A stretch of DNA of 64,000 nucleotides, taken from Bin87 sp965262485 (GTDB lineage Bacteria > Chloroflexota > Dehalococcoidia > Lucifugimonadales > UBA3495). The notes under the pieces were generated by a model, which saw nothing but the letters and a program-made list of their open reading frames with translations, was not told the DNA's origin and did no database searches. The stretch covers positions 806,001-870,000 of the forward strand of contig OZ253540.1 in assembly GCA_965262485.1 (NCBI GenBank), read 5' to 3'. The translations under genes were made by a program, and so were the position numbers. Below are positions 23,416 to 32,067 of this stretch, in pieces. Within the stretch, counting starts at the first letter, position 1; each line of letters begins with the position of its first letter.

Positions 23416-23670
23416 ATGCGTAAAATCGTCATCCTGATCATAGGCGTCTCGGTCATCGGAGCGGCGCTAGCTTGTGGCGGGGTCGGTGGAGATCCGGTCG
23501 CGTCCTTTGCCAACTGTGCCTGGGAGCAGCAAGGGGATCACCTGAAAAATAACGAAGGATTCAGGTCCGCCAGTGAGTATCGGGCCTTCCTCCAACAAGA
23601 ACTGGACGCCGGCAACATCGACATGGATGAGATTCAGAGGTGGCTCGAACTCTGTCTCGCCTCCAGATAG
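23416..23670 (+). CDS. Small secreted or lipoprotein-like protein
   Basis: 84 residues from ATG 23416, preceded by GAGGAG. Signal-like N-terminus MRKIVILIIGVSVIGAALAC: Lys/Arg followed by about 14 hydrophobic residues, then Cys-Gly-Gly. The lipobox is imperfect (A-L-A-C), so either a lipoprotein or an ordinary secreted protein. The mature part is acidic, with two further Cys (NCAW, ELCLAS) and helical segments such as SASEYRAFLQQELDAGNIDM, resembling short-helix repeat ends in other secreted proteins. Function unknown. Confidence 0.6.
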   Translation: MRKIVILIIGVSVIGAALACGGVGGDPVASFANCAWEQQGDHLKNNEGFRSASEYRAFLQQELDAGNIDMDEIQRWLELCLASR

Positions 23671-23701
23671 AACGCCGGTATGCGTAACCTGGGCACGGGC
23701 C

Positions 23702-23776
23702 AGAAATTGCCTGGGCCCGCCCCCAACAACGGAGGGAGCGGCGGTTGGCGTGGTAGCGATTATGAACAGCCGGCGC
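23702..23776 (+). pseudogene. Most decayed rhomboid-tail remnant, module copy 4
   Basis: Reading NNGGSGGWRGSDYEQPAQDW resembles GGNGRSGGDYERPPQYW of the copy at 22997. Nothing recognisable of the small protein, PIN or HEPN follows. The rest of the 335-bp gap to 24006 holds no gene I can support. Confidence 0.45.
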
Positions 23777-24005
23777 AGGACTGGCTGGGTTGCGTTCAGT
23801 TGCTCCTCCTCTGCTTGGAGAATCCTCAGCGCGCGGATTTGGTTATGGTTGTTGAACCAATTAGCCGGCAGACGGTAGTGCTCCCGCATTTTGTAGAGCG
23901 TCCACCTGTCTCAAGCTTAATTTGGCATATAACAACGCGCGCTTGTTGGCAAAGCCGGACCGTGACTGGTTACAGCCGTAGCTAAGCAAGCGGGTGGCAT
24001 AATCC

Positions 24006-24890
24006 TTACCTGCCATCCCCCAAATCCCCCGGCCCCGTTCCGGTCAGGCGGAACGTCTCCGCCACGAAAGCCTCCACCGCCCGGCTGATGCGCTCCTGCA
24101 GTTCCCGGTAGCCACCCGCGTCCAGCCGGTGCTCTGCGCCGCCGTAGCGGTAATCCACCGCGTATTGGGTTAGCCAGTCCCGCGGATCCCGTGGCCTCCG
24201 CCGCGCCAGCTGCTCCGGCGGCAGCATAATGAATTCCACCAGCGCGTCCAGTTCATCCCGCGCCGGCGACGAGCCTTCCGCCACGTTGTCCATGATGATG
24301 TCGGCTAGTTGATCGATGCGGTGGATGTTGGTGTACTCGCAGTCAATGGCCGAAATCCAGCCCTTCAGCGCGTTTTCCACCGCCTGTTGCGCGATGAATC
24401 CAATCAGGTCCTGGTCGTCAAGCCCGGTATTGATGCTGTGGTTCAGGCTGCCCAGCCTCAGCCGGGCATTGATGAGCCGCTGCCGGATGTCCGGCCAGCC
24501 GGCGGGGTAATCGTCGTCATGTTCGTCGGAAAGGTCGTCGAATTCATCGTCGTTCATAATCACCCCATCCCGCAACGCCTGCGCCGCCACGTGATTCCGC
24601 GCCCGCCGGCAGTAGGCGAACCGCTCCCGCGTCATTCCGATGACGTCATAGCCGAACTTGACCGGGAACTCCCGCAGTTTGCGGTAGGCAGCCCGGTCGG
24701 CAGTACCTTGAATCGCCCGTAAAACCATCCGGTCGTCGGTATCCGCAATGACCATCAGGTCCACATCCGAGTCCGGCCGGTGGTCGCCACGAGCCCGGGA
24801 ACCGAACAGTATAACGGTGGCTTCCGGGGCCGCTTCCTGCGCGGCGCGGGCCACCGCCAGCCCGATTGCGTCCGCCTCTTGCCGCCCCAT
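24006..24890 (-). CDS. Single-chain nucleotidyltransferase-HEPN (MNT-HEPN) protein
   Basis: 294 residues from ATG 24890. Residues about 20-120 are a minimal nucleotidyltransferase with the signature VILFGSRARGDHRPDSDVDL (GS and DxD). Residues about 145-290 are a helical HEPN domain, with the R-x5-H-like RLGSLNH, then FIAQQAVENALKGWI. In type VII toxin-antitoxin pairs the MNT antitoxin modifies (adenylylates) a separate HEPN RNase; here both parts are in one chain. The frame stays open upstream to 25097, but that part is antisense to nothing useful and overlaps BKACE, so 24890 is preferred. BKACE ends 5 bases upstream. Confidence 0.85.
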   Translation of the reverse strand: MGRQEADAIGLAVARAAQEAAPEATVILFGSRARGDHRPDSDVDLMVIADTDDRMVLRAIQGTADRAAYRKLREFPVKFGYDVIGMTRERFAYCRRARNHVAAQALRDGVIMNDDEFDDLSDEHDDDYPAGWPDIRQRLINARLRLGSLNHSINTGLDDQDLIGFIAQQAVENALKGWISAIDCEYTNIHRIDQLADIIMDNVAEGSSPARDELDALVEFIMLPPEQLARRRPRDPRDWLTQYAVDYRYGGAEHRLDAGGYRELQERISRAVEAFVAETFRLTGTGPGDLGDGR

Positions 24891-24895
24891 GATTG

Positions 24896-25783
24896 CTACG
24901 CCTCCGGGAACGGTATCAGCCCCAATATGTCGCGCGCCTGTTGCGGCGTGGCCGGCTCCCGGCCGTGCAGCCGCGCCATCGTAACGGCCCATTCGACGTA
25001 CTGGGCGTTGGAGGTGGGTTGCCGGTTGTTGGGCAGGAACGGGCTGTCTTCGAAGCCAACGCGGATGTGCGCCCCGGTGGCGATGGCGATGGCGCACAGC
25101 GGGAAGGTCTGGCCCATGCTGCTGTGCGCCAGCCAGGTTGCCTCCGGATAGTGTTCGCGGATGGTGTCGGCCATCAGCATGTAGTTGCGTGGCGAACCAA
25201 CCATTGACTGCCGCCCGTCGCCCCAGTGGCCGCCCGGCTCGACCAGGAAATACCTGGTGTCTTTAATGTAACCCTCCGCCATCAGCGTGAAGGCCAGATT
25301 CAGGTTGCCAGTGTCGTGGACGGCCGGCTCGGGGAACGTTCCACGCTGATAGCAGGCATCCAGTGTCGCCACAATATCTTCAAACGAGTTGGGACTGATC
25401 GTGGTGCGCCGACGACCCGTTTCAGCGTCCAGCGGCCATCGGGTGCCGGTGCCCAGGTTAAGCGACACCATTTCGACGGGTTGAGGAGTCTCCAGCAGGT
25501 AGCGTGTGACGGCTTCCACCGGCACATGGGATTGGCGCGCGGTGGTGTGATTCAGGGCCAGATCGCACTGGGCCCGAATCATGGCATCGGTTTGGGCGTA
25601 CCAGGCCGGGTCATAGCTGATCCCGCCATCGGGCGTGCGGGCGTGGAAGTGCACAATGGATGCGCCGGCTTCGTAACATCGCACCGCTTCCTGCGCCACT
25701 TCTTCCGGTGTCCAGGGAACGTTGGGGTTGTCTTCGCGGCCTCGACTGCCGTTCAGGCAACCTTTGATGATGATGGTGTCCAT
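24896..25783 (-). CDS. BKACE family protein (DUF849, beta-keto acid cleavage enzyme)
   Basis: 295 residues from ATG 25783. The zinc-binding HxH of the TIM-barrel BKACE family is in SIVHFHARTPDGG near residue 44. Further family blocks are NLGTGTRWP near 108, FLVEPGGHWGDGRQ near 180 and HIRVGFEDSPFLPNNRQPTS near 245. BKACE enzymes cleave beta-keto acids with acetyl-CoA to acetoacetate and a CoA ester (Kce of lysine degradation is one). The exact substrate depends on pocket residues and is not assigned. The last 12 codons are copied at 22918-22960. Confidence 0.85.
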   Translation of the reverse strand: MDTIIIKGCLNGSRGREDNPNVPWTPEEVAQEAVRCYEAGASIVHFHARTPDGGISYDPAWYAQTDAMIRAQCDLALNHTTARQSHVPVEAVTRYLLETPQPVEMVSLNLGTGTRWPLDAETGRRRTTISPNSFEDIVATLDACYQRGTFPEPAVHDTGNLNLAFTLMAEGYIKDTRYFLVEPGGHWGDGRQSMVGSPRNYMLMADTIREHYPEATWLAHSSMGQTFPLCAIAIATGAHIRVGFEDSPFLPNNRQPTSNAQYVEWAVTMARLHGREPATPQQARDILGLIPFPEA

Positions 25784-25965
25784 GCGAATCGGCCTCTGGT
25801 TTCGTTTGATTTGACCCGGCGCATAACCTGCGAAGGCGTTGCCTTCGGCGTGTGCCTGCGCGTCGGGCCGTATGCTATCATAACGCCAATCAGGTGGCGG
25901 GCCTTGATACTGGCCCCCACGTGTTCGCTATTTCGTTGATTTTATTATTGCCCCAGGAGGAGCTG

Positions 25966-28290
25966 ATGCTGGATTACAAGCCCAATATCGTATTGACCAA
26001 TGACCGAGAGTATAAGGTCGTCGGAACCCGGCCCATCCGCCACGACGGAGCGGACAAGGTAACCGGCCTGGCTCGGTACAGCGCCGATTTGAACCTGCCC
26101 GGCATGTTGTACGGAAAAGTGCTGCGCAGTCCCCATGCTCATGCTCGCATCAAGTCCATCGATACCAGCCGGGCAGCGGCCCTCCCCGGAGTCCGCGCCG
26201 TGATCACCGGCGCCGATATCGTCGAACCCACCGGCCGGGCGTCTGACATGGCTGAAGGCGCCATGATTAATTTCAAGTTCCTCAGCAATAACATCCTGGC
26301 CCAGGACAAAGCCCTTTACAAGGGACACGCCATCGCCGCCGTGGCTGCTGTAAACGCCCACGTTGCCGAGGAAGCCCTGGACCTGATTGATGTGGATTTC
26401 GAAGTGTTGCCACCCGTTATGCACGCTCGGGACGCCATGGCGCAAGGGGCGACGCTGGTTCATGAGCGGCTGGCCGCGTTCAGTACCGCCGGTATCCGCG
26501 CCGGCGGCGTGCTGGACGACGACGATGACTCGACAGGCACGAATATCGCCAACCACTTTGAGTTCCGGATGGGCGATCTGGACGCTGGATTCGCGGCCGC
26601 TGACGTCGTTGTTGAGCGAACGGTATCGACATCGGCGGTTCATCAGGGTTACATCGAACCCCACAGCGGCACCGCCATGTGGCACGACGACGGTAACCTC
26701 ACCATCTGGTCCAGCAGTCAGGGGCATTTCACCGTGCGCGACCACACCGCTCGCCTGGTAGGCGTGCCGGTTTCCAGCGTCAAAGCGATCCCAATGGAGA
26801 TTGGAGGCGGATTCGGCGCCAAACTCGCCGTGTATATGGAACCGCTGGCGGCCCTTTTGGCCAAGAAAGCCCACGCTCCGGTCAAAGTGGCGATGAACCG
26901 CACCGAAGTATTTGAAGCGACCGGACCGACCTCCGGCACCGAAATATCCTGCCGGATCGGAGCAACCAACGACGGCAAGATAACCGCCGCTGAAGTACAC
27001 CTGATCTTCGAGGCGGGGGCGTTCCCCGGCTCTCCCGTGCCCGGCGCCGCCAACTGCGTGTTTTCGGCTTATGACATCCCCAACACCTGGATCGAAGGCT
27101 ACGATATCGTGGTCAACCGGCCCAAGACCGCAGCCTATCGCGCCCCCGGTTCGCCGGCTGCTGCTTTCTGTGTAGAAGTGGCGCTGGATGAACTGGCCGA
27201 GAAACTGGGTGTAGATGCCATCGACCTGCGCCTGATTAACAGCGCCAAAGAGGGCACCCGCCGACCCACCGGCCCATTGACCCCGAAGGTGGGTTACATC
27301 GAAACCCTGGAAGCCTCCAAGGCGCATCCCCACTACAGTGCGCCGAAGGATGGCAAGTACCGGGGCCGCGGTTTCGCCGCGGGATTCTGGGGGAATAACA
27401 CCGGTCCTTCCAGCGCGGTGGCCGTCGTCAATCCGGACGGGACCGTCAGCCTGACCGAGGGCTCCCCTGACATTGGGGGAACCAGGGCCTCGGTATCCCA
27501 GCAATTCGCTGAGGTTCTGGGCATTGCGGTGGAGGATGTCCACCCGCAGATCGGCGACACCGATTCCATTGGTTTCACCTCCAACACCGGCGGCAGCAGC
27601 GTCACCTTCAAAACCGGATTTGCCGCCTACACCGCCGCTCAGGATGTAAAGCAGCAGATGATTTCCCGGGCGGCCCGCATTTGGGAAGTCTCGGAAGATG
27701 ACGTCGAGTACGAAGACGGCGTACTGAAGCACCGCGCCGACGACCAGTTGCAACTGACCTTCCGTCAGTTGGCGGCGCGTCAGGTTCCTACCGGCGGCCC
27801 CATCGTCGGGCGTGGCGGTGTAAACCCCGGCGGCGCCGGCCCCGCTATCGCCTGCCACATCGTGGATGTTGAGGTCGATGTTGACACCGGCAAGGTTGAA
27901 ATCCTGCGTTACACCGCGATTCAGGACGCCGGCAAAGCCATCCACCCGTCTTACGTAGAGGGACAGATCCAGGGCGGCGTCGTCCAGGGAATCGGTTGGG
28001 CGCTCAACGAGGAGTATTACACCAACGATCTGGGACACATGGTAAATTCCAGCTTCCTGGATTACCGGATGCCCACCAGCCTGGACCTGCCCATGATCGA
28101 CACCTGCATCGTTGAGGTTGACAACCCAAATCACCCCTACGGCGTGCGGGGCGTCGGCGAAGTGCCGATCGTTCCTCCCATGGCCGCCATCGCCAACGCC
28201 ATCCACGACGCCATCGGCGTGCGCCTGGAGGTTCTTCCCATGAACCCCGGCAACGTCCTCGAAGCCCTGTGGGAAAAAGACGGAAAATAG
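25966..28290 (+). CDS. Molybdopterin-binding large subunit, xanthine dehydrogenase/CO dehydrogenase family
   Basis: 774 residues from ATG 25966 with ribosome site AGGAGGAG. N-terminal a/b-hammerhead: VGTRPIRHDGADKVTGLARY and YGKVLRSPHAHARI. The molybdenum-cofactor domain has GGGFGAK near residue 280, AYRAPGSPAAAF near 388 and the C-terminal GVRGVGEVP near 725 with the catalytic Glu. Members hydroxylate aldehydes, purines or aromatic compounds. No 2Fe-2S small subunit or FAD subunit is adjacent, so electrons must pass through partners encoded elsewhere. A MoaD/ThiS-like gene follows after a 57-base gap made largely of a palindromic repeat. Confidence 0.93.
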   Translation: MLDYKPNIVLTNDREYKVVGTRPIRHDGADKVTGLARYSADLNLPGMLYGKVLRSPHAHARIKSIDTSRAAALPGVRAVITGADIVEPTGRASDMAEGAMINFKFLSNNILAQDKALYKGHAIAAVAAVNAHVAEEALDLIDVDFEVLPPVMHARDAMAQGATLVHERLAAFSTAGIRAGGVLDDDDDSTGTNIANHFEFRMGDLDAGFAAADVVVERTVSTSAVHQGYIEPHSGTAMWHDDGNLTIWSSSQGHFTVRDHTARLVGVPVSSVKAIPMEIGGGFGAKLAVYMEPLAALLAKKAHAPVKVAMNRTEVFEATGPTSGTEISCRIGATNDGKITAAEVHLIFEAGAFPGSPVPGAANCVFSAYDIPNTWIEGYDIVVNRPKTAAYRAPGSPAAAFCVEVALDELAEKLGVDAIDLRLINSAKEGTRRPTGPLTPKVGYIETLEASKAHPHYSAPKDGKYRGRGFAAGFWGNNTGPSSAVAVVNPDGTVSLTEGSPDIGGTRASVSQQFAEVLGIAVEDVHPQIGDTDSIGFTSNTGGSSVTFKTGFAAYTAAQDVKQQMISRAARIWEVSEDDVEYEDGVLKHRADDQLQLTFRQLAARQVPTGGPIVGRGGVNPGGAGPAIACHIVDVEVDVDTGKVEILRYTAIQDAGKAIHPSYVEGQIQGGVVQGIGWALNEEYYTNDLGHMVNSSFLDYRMPTSLDLPMIDTCIVEVDNPNHPYGVRGVGEVPIVPPMAAIANAIHDAIGVRLEVLPMNPGNVLEALWEKDGK

Positions 28291-28297
28291 CATCCGC

Positions 28298-28338
28298 AAA
28301 GTCCCTCTACCTTCATGGGAGAGGGGTTGGGGTGAGGG
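28298..28338 (+). repeat. GGGAGAGGGGTTGGGGTGAGGG-type palindromic repeat
   Basis: AAAGTCCCTCTACC...GGGAGAGGGGTTGGGGTGAG between the molybdopterin gene and the MoaD-like gene. Same motif as at 33407-33442 and 47168-47217 and inside the element at 6837-6979. Confidence 0.8.
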
Positions 28339-28347
28339 CAAAAATAG

Positions 28348-28629
28348 ATGGCTGACGTGTGGATACCAGCTCAGATGCAGCGCATCACCGGAGCGCCGGA
28401 TCGCGTTCAAGTACCCGGCGCCACGGTGCGCCAGGTCATCAACAATCTGGAGGGGCTACACCCGGGCATGAAAGAGCTGCTGTACGACGAGGAAACGGAT
28501 GACGTAACCCCCGGGTTGGCGGTGATTATCGACGGTGAAGTGAGCCAACTGGGATTGCTGGACCGCGTTTCCGAAGAGAGCGAAATGCACTTCCTCCCGG
28601 CCATTGGCGGCGGCGACATCACGAATTAG
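28348..28629 (+). CDS. MoaD/ThiS-family small sulfur carrier-like protein with extended C-terminus
   Basis: 93 residues from ATG 28348. Ubiquitin-like beta-grasp: VQVPGATVRQVINNLEGLHP, GLAVIIDGEVSQLGLLDRVS, EMHFLPAIGGG. MoaD carries sulfur as a thiocarboxylate on its C-terminal Gly-Gly for molybdopterin synthesis. Here the Gly-Gly is followed by four more residues (DITN), so direct activation is not possible without trimming. The neighbouring molybdenum hydroxylase fits a role in cofactor supply or sulfuration; a non-carrier role is the alternative. Confidence 0.8.
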   Translation: MADVWIPAQMQRITGAPDRVQVPGATVRQVINNLEGLHPGMKELLYDEETDDVTPGLAVIIDGEVSQLGLLDRVSEESEMHFLPAIGGGDITN

Positions 28630-28650
28630 CGCAACGCGCGCCGAGGCCAA

Positions 28651-28689
28651 ACAAAAGGAGCCGGAGCATTATTGCCCCGGCTCCATTTT
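28651..28689 (+). terminator. Bidirectional terminator between convergent genes
   Basis: Stem GGAGCCGG (28657-28664) / CCGGCTCC (28677-28684), followed by ATTTT and preceded by AAAA, so it can serve the MoaD-like gene (+) and the DUF3352-like gene (-). Confidence 0.8.
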
Positions 28690-28731
28690 GGTTGCGGCGT
28701 GATGTGGCCCGGGGATTCTCTCGGTAGCCAA

Positions 28732-30504
28732 CTACTCAGGGAAGAGGGTGACGACGAAGGAGAAACGGGAGTATTCCTCGCCTTGGTGGGCGCCAAAGGC
28801 GGCCCCGCTCAGTCCCGTTTCCAAAATCTTGAATTCGTCGCGGTCCATACCCAAGTCGTCAAGGTCTAAATATCGAATGATCAGCTGGAAGTTCACGTAG
28901 CCCATGCCCTGTCGGTTTCCCGAGATGTGCGCGATGGCACGTTGATATTCACTGTCGGATGTGAGGCTGTCGGCGTCGCCATTCTGCACATCGACGGTAG
29001 TTGCCAGCGCATCTTCGGTGGACGCCAGTGTCATGTAGCCATCGTGCAGAACGTACCCGGGCGAGTAGGCAATGTCCGAGAACCCCAAAGCGTCCAGTTT
29101 CAACACTATCGCATCGTCTTCGGCCCCCACGTCAACCGAGTCGACGCTCACTACCCCGAAGGAGTATTCCTCTACCAGTTCGACGAATACGTCCATCGTA
29201 TCCTGCAGGTCGCGTTTGTTGTCGGAACGGTACGAAAGCATAGCCATCGCGTCCACCGCGTTCGTTTCCGGATTGGATTCTACTTCCTGGAAATCGAACT
29301 CCCTTACTCCGATGATTATTTCGCCGCCCAGGTAGTCCATGAAGTCCAGCTCCAGGTCCACGCCGATAGCGGCGTCAACGACGTCAATCACCACATCGAG
29401 CACGTCGGCCAGTGAATCATCGCGGTCGATGGTCAATCTACTTCCCACACCGAAGTCATCCAAACCGTCATAAAGCTCATCCAACACGTCTTCCAGGAAC
29501 CACAAATCCCCAACGCGGTAATCGTCCAGGGCATTTCGCCAGTTGTCCACGCTGGGGTCGAAGGCAGAAGCGACGAAACCCAGCGTATCGTCGGGCAGTA
29601 CCCGGGCCGGGTTGTCCAGATCCGCAATCTCCAATCCGAAGTCCGTGGTAGTCGGAGTAACCGTGTCGACAACCAGCCCGCGGTCAACCCACTGGTAGGA
29701 CATTGCGAACCACTCGGGCGTTTCAATGCCGAAGGGATTGACACCGGCTGTCATCATGCCAAATCCAGCCCCTCCAAACGTACTGCCAAATTCGTCCACC
29801 ATGCCTTCAACATCGGCGTATACCGAGGCGAACCGGCGGCCGGGCAGCGCCGCCTGCGCTTCCTGGAAGTTGGGATTGTCCGCCAGTGATTTTCCGCCGT
29901 TCCCGGAGATCATATCCAGAGTGTCCAACAGTGCATCCTCGTCGCTGGCGACTACCAGCCAGTTGTTGGATAGCGCAAAGGCCCCGTCATCGTATTCTTC
30001 GACCCAGATATCGAAGCGTCCCTCCGAATAGTCGTCAAATTCTGTTCCCTCGTCTTCCACATATTCAATCAGGAGATCCATGAAATCTGCTGCGGCCTCG
30101 GCGTCACGCACGCCGATGATGGCGACCACCGAGGGTTCGTAAGAACCAAAATCGAGCAGTGCGCCGGACATGTCGGGACCAATCCAGGGGAGGATATCCT
30201 CCTCGAAATCAATGTCGGTCTCCTCACGCAATTCGTCCAGCACGTCCTGCACGGCGTCGTGGAATCCATCCAACTCGTCGAAACGGTTCCAGATATCCAG
30301 CATTTCGGCCCGTTGCCCACCGCCGGGATTCAGCGTAAACCAGCTGTACGCCAGCACGTCATCGGGGAAATATTGCGCCGTATTCTCGGGCTTGGATCCG
30401 CCCAGTCCCGGGATTGGTATGACTCCGAAGTAGGCTAACGCGCCAGCGGCTATTACCGCGATGACCAGCGCCCCGACGATGGATCCAACGAGTTTCAAAA
30501 CCAT
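28732..30504 (-). CDS. DUF3352-like membrane-anchored protein
   Basis: 590 residues from ATG 30504. One N-terminal membrane segment (LVGSIVGALVIAVIAAGALA), then a Pro/Gly linker and a large, strongly acidic extracytoplasmic region. Blocks such as AQYFPDDVLAYSWFTLNPGG, VVAIIGVRDAEAAADFMDLL and FALSNNWLVVASDEDALLDT match the DUF3352 pattern, a repeated fold in secreted or surface proteins of Chloroflexi, Cyanobacteria and Actinobacteria. Function is not known. The acidic surface would suit an envelope protein. Two small membrane proteins follow upstream on the same strand. Confidence 0.75.
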   Translation of the reverse strand: MVLKLVGSIVGALVIAVIAAGALAYFGVIPIPGLGGSKPENTAQYFPDDVLAYSWFTLNPGGGQRAEMLDIWNRFDELDGFHDAVQDVLDELREETDIDFEEDILPWIGPDMSGALLDFGSYEPSVVAIIGVRDAEAAADFMDLLIEYVEDEGTEFDDYSEGRFDIWVEEYDDGAFALSNNWLVVASDEDALLDTLDMISGNGGKSLADNPNFQEAQAALPGRRFASVYADVEGMVDEFGSTFGGAGFGMMTAGVNPFGIETPEWFAMSYQWVDRGLVVDTVTPTTTDFGLEIADLDNPARVLPDDTLGFVASAFDPSVDNWRNALDDYRVGDLWFLEDVLDELYDGLDDFGVGSRLTIDRDDSLADVLDVVIDVVDAAIGVDLELDFMDYLGGEIIIGVREFDFQEVESNPETNAVDAMAMLSYRSDNKRDLQDTMDVFVELVEEYSFGVVSVDSVDVGAEDDAIVLKLDALGFSDIAYSPGYVLHDGYMTLASTEDALATTVDVQNGDADSLTSDSEYQRAIAHISGNRQGMGYVNFQLIIRYLDLDDLGMDRDEFKILETGLSGAAFGAHQGEEYSRFSFVVTLFPE

Positions 30505-30736
30505 TGTTTATCCTTCGCTATTGTTTGATGTCAGAGATTTTGCGGCATGGTGACGGGCCACAAAACCTGGCCAGGCTGCGTCAGATCTCCCACAACCGGC
30601 TGAAAAACGAAAACACCCTGAAAGTGGGCATCCCACGCCAGCGCCTCAACGCCGGTTAGCATGAAGACTACCTGCTAAAAGTCCTCCCCGGATTAAGATG
30701 CGATGGCGCTGGGCCCCGCCGCTTAAATAGCTAAAT

Positions 30737-31108
30737 CTAGAAAATTCTGGAAGCCGAATCAGCCACTGCAAAGAGCCCAGCCGGAACCGCGATCATGATG
30801 ATAAATAGGAAGAACAGGGACACGCCAGTCATTATCCAGCTGATCAGTCCCATCACTTTCCGCATCGTCTCTTGGCTCTCCGGCACGTAGTCGTGCCATA
30901 CGCAAATCATCGCTGCACTAATCTGCACGATGATTATAAACACCGCAAGAAAAGCGATCCAACCGCCACCTCCATCAACTGCCGCAGCGATTACCAGTAG
31001 CAGCAACGAACTTCCCATCAGGAAAGCCGTTATGAGGGCGGCAACAAGGTTGACCGCCATCAGGCCTCTGGCGTCCGACCCACTTCCCCTTGTTTGTTCA
31101 GTTAGCAT
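30737..31108 (-). CDS. Small membrane protein of unknown function
   Basis: 123 residues from ATG 31108, preceded by GGAGG. Polar N-terminus (about 15 residues), then four hydrophobic segments near residues 18-42, 49-68, 85-100 and 100-118. I do not recognise the family. It lies between the DUF3352-like gene and the DUF4190-like gene on the same strand; the 232-bp gap toward the DUF3352-like gene shows nothing I can support. Confidence 0.6.
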   Translation of the reverse strand: MLTEQTRGSGSDARGLMAVNLVAALITAFLMGSSLLLLVIAAAVDGGGGWIAFLAVFIIIVQISAAMICVWHDYVPESQETMRKVMGLISWIMTGVSLFFLFIIMIAVPAGLFAVADSASRIF

Positions 31109-31184
31109 TGTGAAAACCTCCTTGCTTTGTTCACGGGCGGTGTACCGGATTGCAGGGCAATCGGGCGCCGGTGCATATCATCGT

Positions 31185-31448
31185 TTAAGAGAACAATGCG
31201 AATATCGCGAAAATATATCTGGCAGCAACGAGCATGAAGAGGACGAATATGAGGATGGCGACCAAATTGCAAACCATTCCGGCGACTGACATCCCAATTC
31301 CAGTGCCGTTACTGCGACCCTGCACTAAACCCACAATCGACAACGGCAGTCCCACCACCATACACGGGAAAGCTACGATTATCCCGACGAGCGGAATGAA
31401 GATGAACACAATGGCGATAATGCCAAGCACCATTCCTGCTACGCCCAT
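31185..31448 (-). CDS. DUF4190-like two-helix membrane protein
   Basis: 87 residues from ATG 31448, preceded by GGAGG. MGVAGMVLGIIAIVFIFIPL and GLPLSIVGLVQGRSNGTGIG followed by a second hydrophobic stretch have the AxxxLGxxGL-type helix, polar loop, helix layout of DUF4190. Such proteins are small membrane proteins of unknown function, often near envelope genes. Confidence 0.65.
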   Translation of the reverse strand: MGVAGMVLGIIAIVFIFIPLVGIIVAFPCMVVGLPLSIVGLVQGRSNGTGIGMSVAGMVCNLVAILIFVLFMLVAARYIFAIFALFS

Positions 31449-31695
31449 GTTTCGCCTCCTGTTATTGTTGACGGAGCTGGCCGAACGCTAGGGAATCTGT
31501 GTCCGCCAGCTGAGCTCACAAGTCCAGCCGTGATTAGGTTACGGCTTTAACAGCATAGGGTGGGAAAGAAGGCACCGTCGCTTCCCAGCCAAGGATTTGC
31601 ATATCACTCCACGCCAATCCGGTTTCATCATATATGATGAAATTACGCATAAAATATTATCGACCTTACCGCAGTCTATTTACAGTGCAATTCGC

Positions 31696-31832
31696 TGTCA
31701 AGTTTTCTCTAATTCCAGAAAACTGCAAAACTTGTCATTGCGACTCCGTACTTGATAGGGGTTGGCAGGACGCAGGGGGACGGGTGGCCACCCCTCACCC
31801 CAACCCCTCTCCCGGAGGGCGAGGAGCGCCCA
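31696..31832. repeat. Direct repeat E, left copy
   Basis: About 137 bp from TCAAGTTTTCTCTAATTCC through a TCATTGCGA segment to a CACCCCAACCCCTCTCCCGG block. The same sequence, about 85% identical by eye, recurs in the same orientation at 33253-33390. The copies lie on either side of the IS110-bearing repeat. 31449-31695 holds no gene I can support. Confidence 0.8.
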
Positions 31833-31918
31833 CCCCCATCTGTCATTTGTATGTTGTATATGCCTCGCAGATGGGCCAATCTGTGAGGCGGGCGCGAGGG
31901 GCGCGTCGTCTGTCATTG

Positions 31919-32067
31919 GGTGAGCTGGGCCTGAGGTCCAGGCTGCACCGACTCGCAGTAAGACACCCCTCACGCCGCCGGTGGTCGCTCCGAACAGATT
32001 CACGGGCCTGAGCCCGCATTGCAAGTGTGGAGGACCACCGCATTATCACATCTGGGAGGTCTCAAAG
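31919..32067 (+). ncRNA. Candidate IS110 bridge RNA region
   Basis: 149 non-coding bases between the left end of the element and the transposase. IS110-group elements encode their bridge RNA in this position. The stretch holds short stem candidates (GGGCCTGAGGTCCAGGC, CGGGCCTGAGCCCG). CTCGCA at 31952-31957 is complementary to the right target half TGCGAG at 33111-33116, a short match that could be chance. Assigned by position; structure not computed. Confidence 0.45.

Noticed and set aside
24891..25097. N-terminal extension of the MNT-HEPN protein
   Set aside because: The frame is open upstream, but it overlaps the end of the BKACE gene and adds Arg/Pro-rich sequence without pattern. The MNT fold starts at ATG 24890.
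25945..28410. An 821-codon open frame antisense to the molybdenum hydroxylase gene
   Set aside because: It mirrors a strongly recognisable coding strand with high third-position GC, has no motifs, and spans the intergenic repeat. It is a shadow frame.
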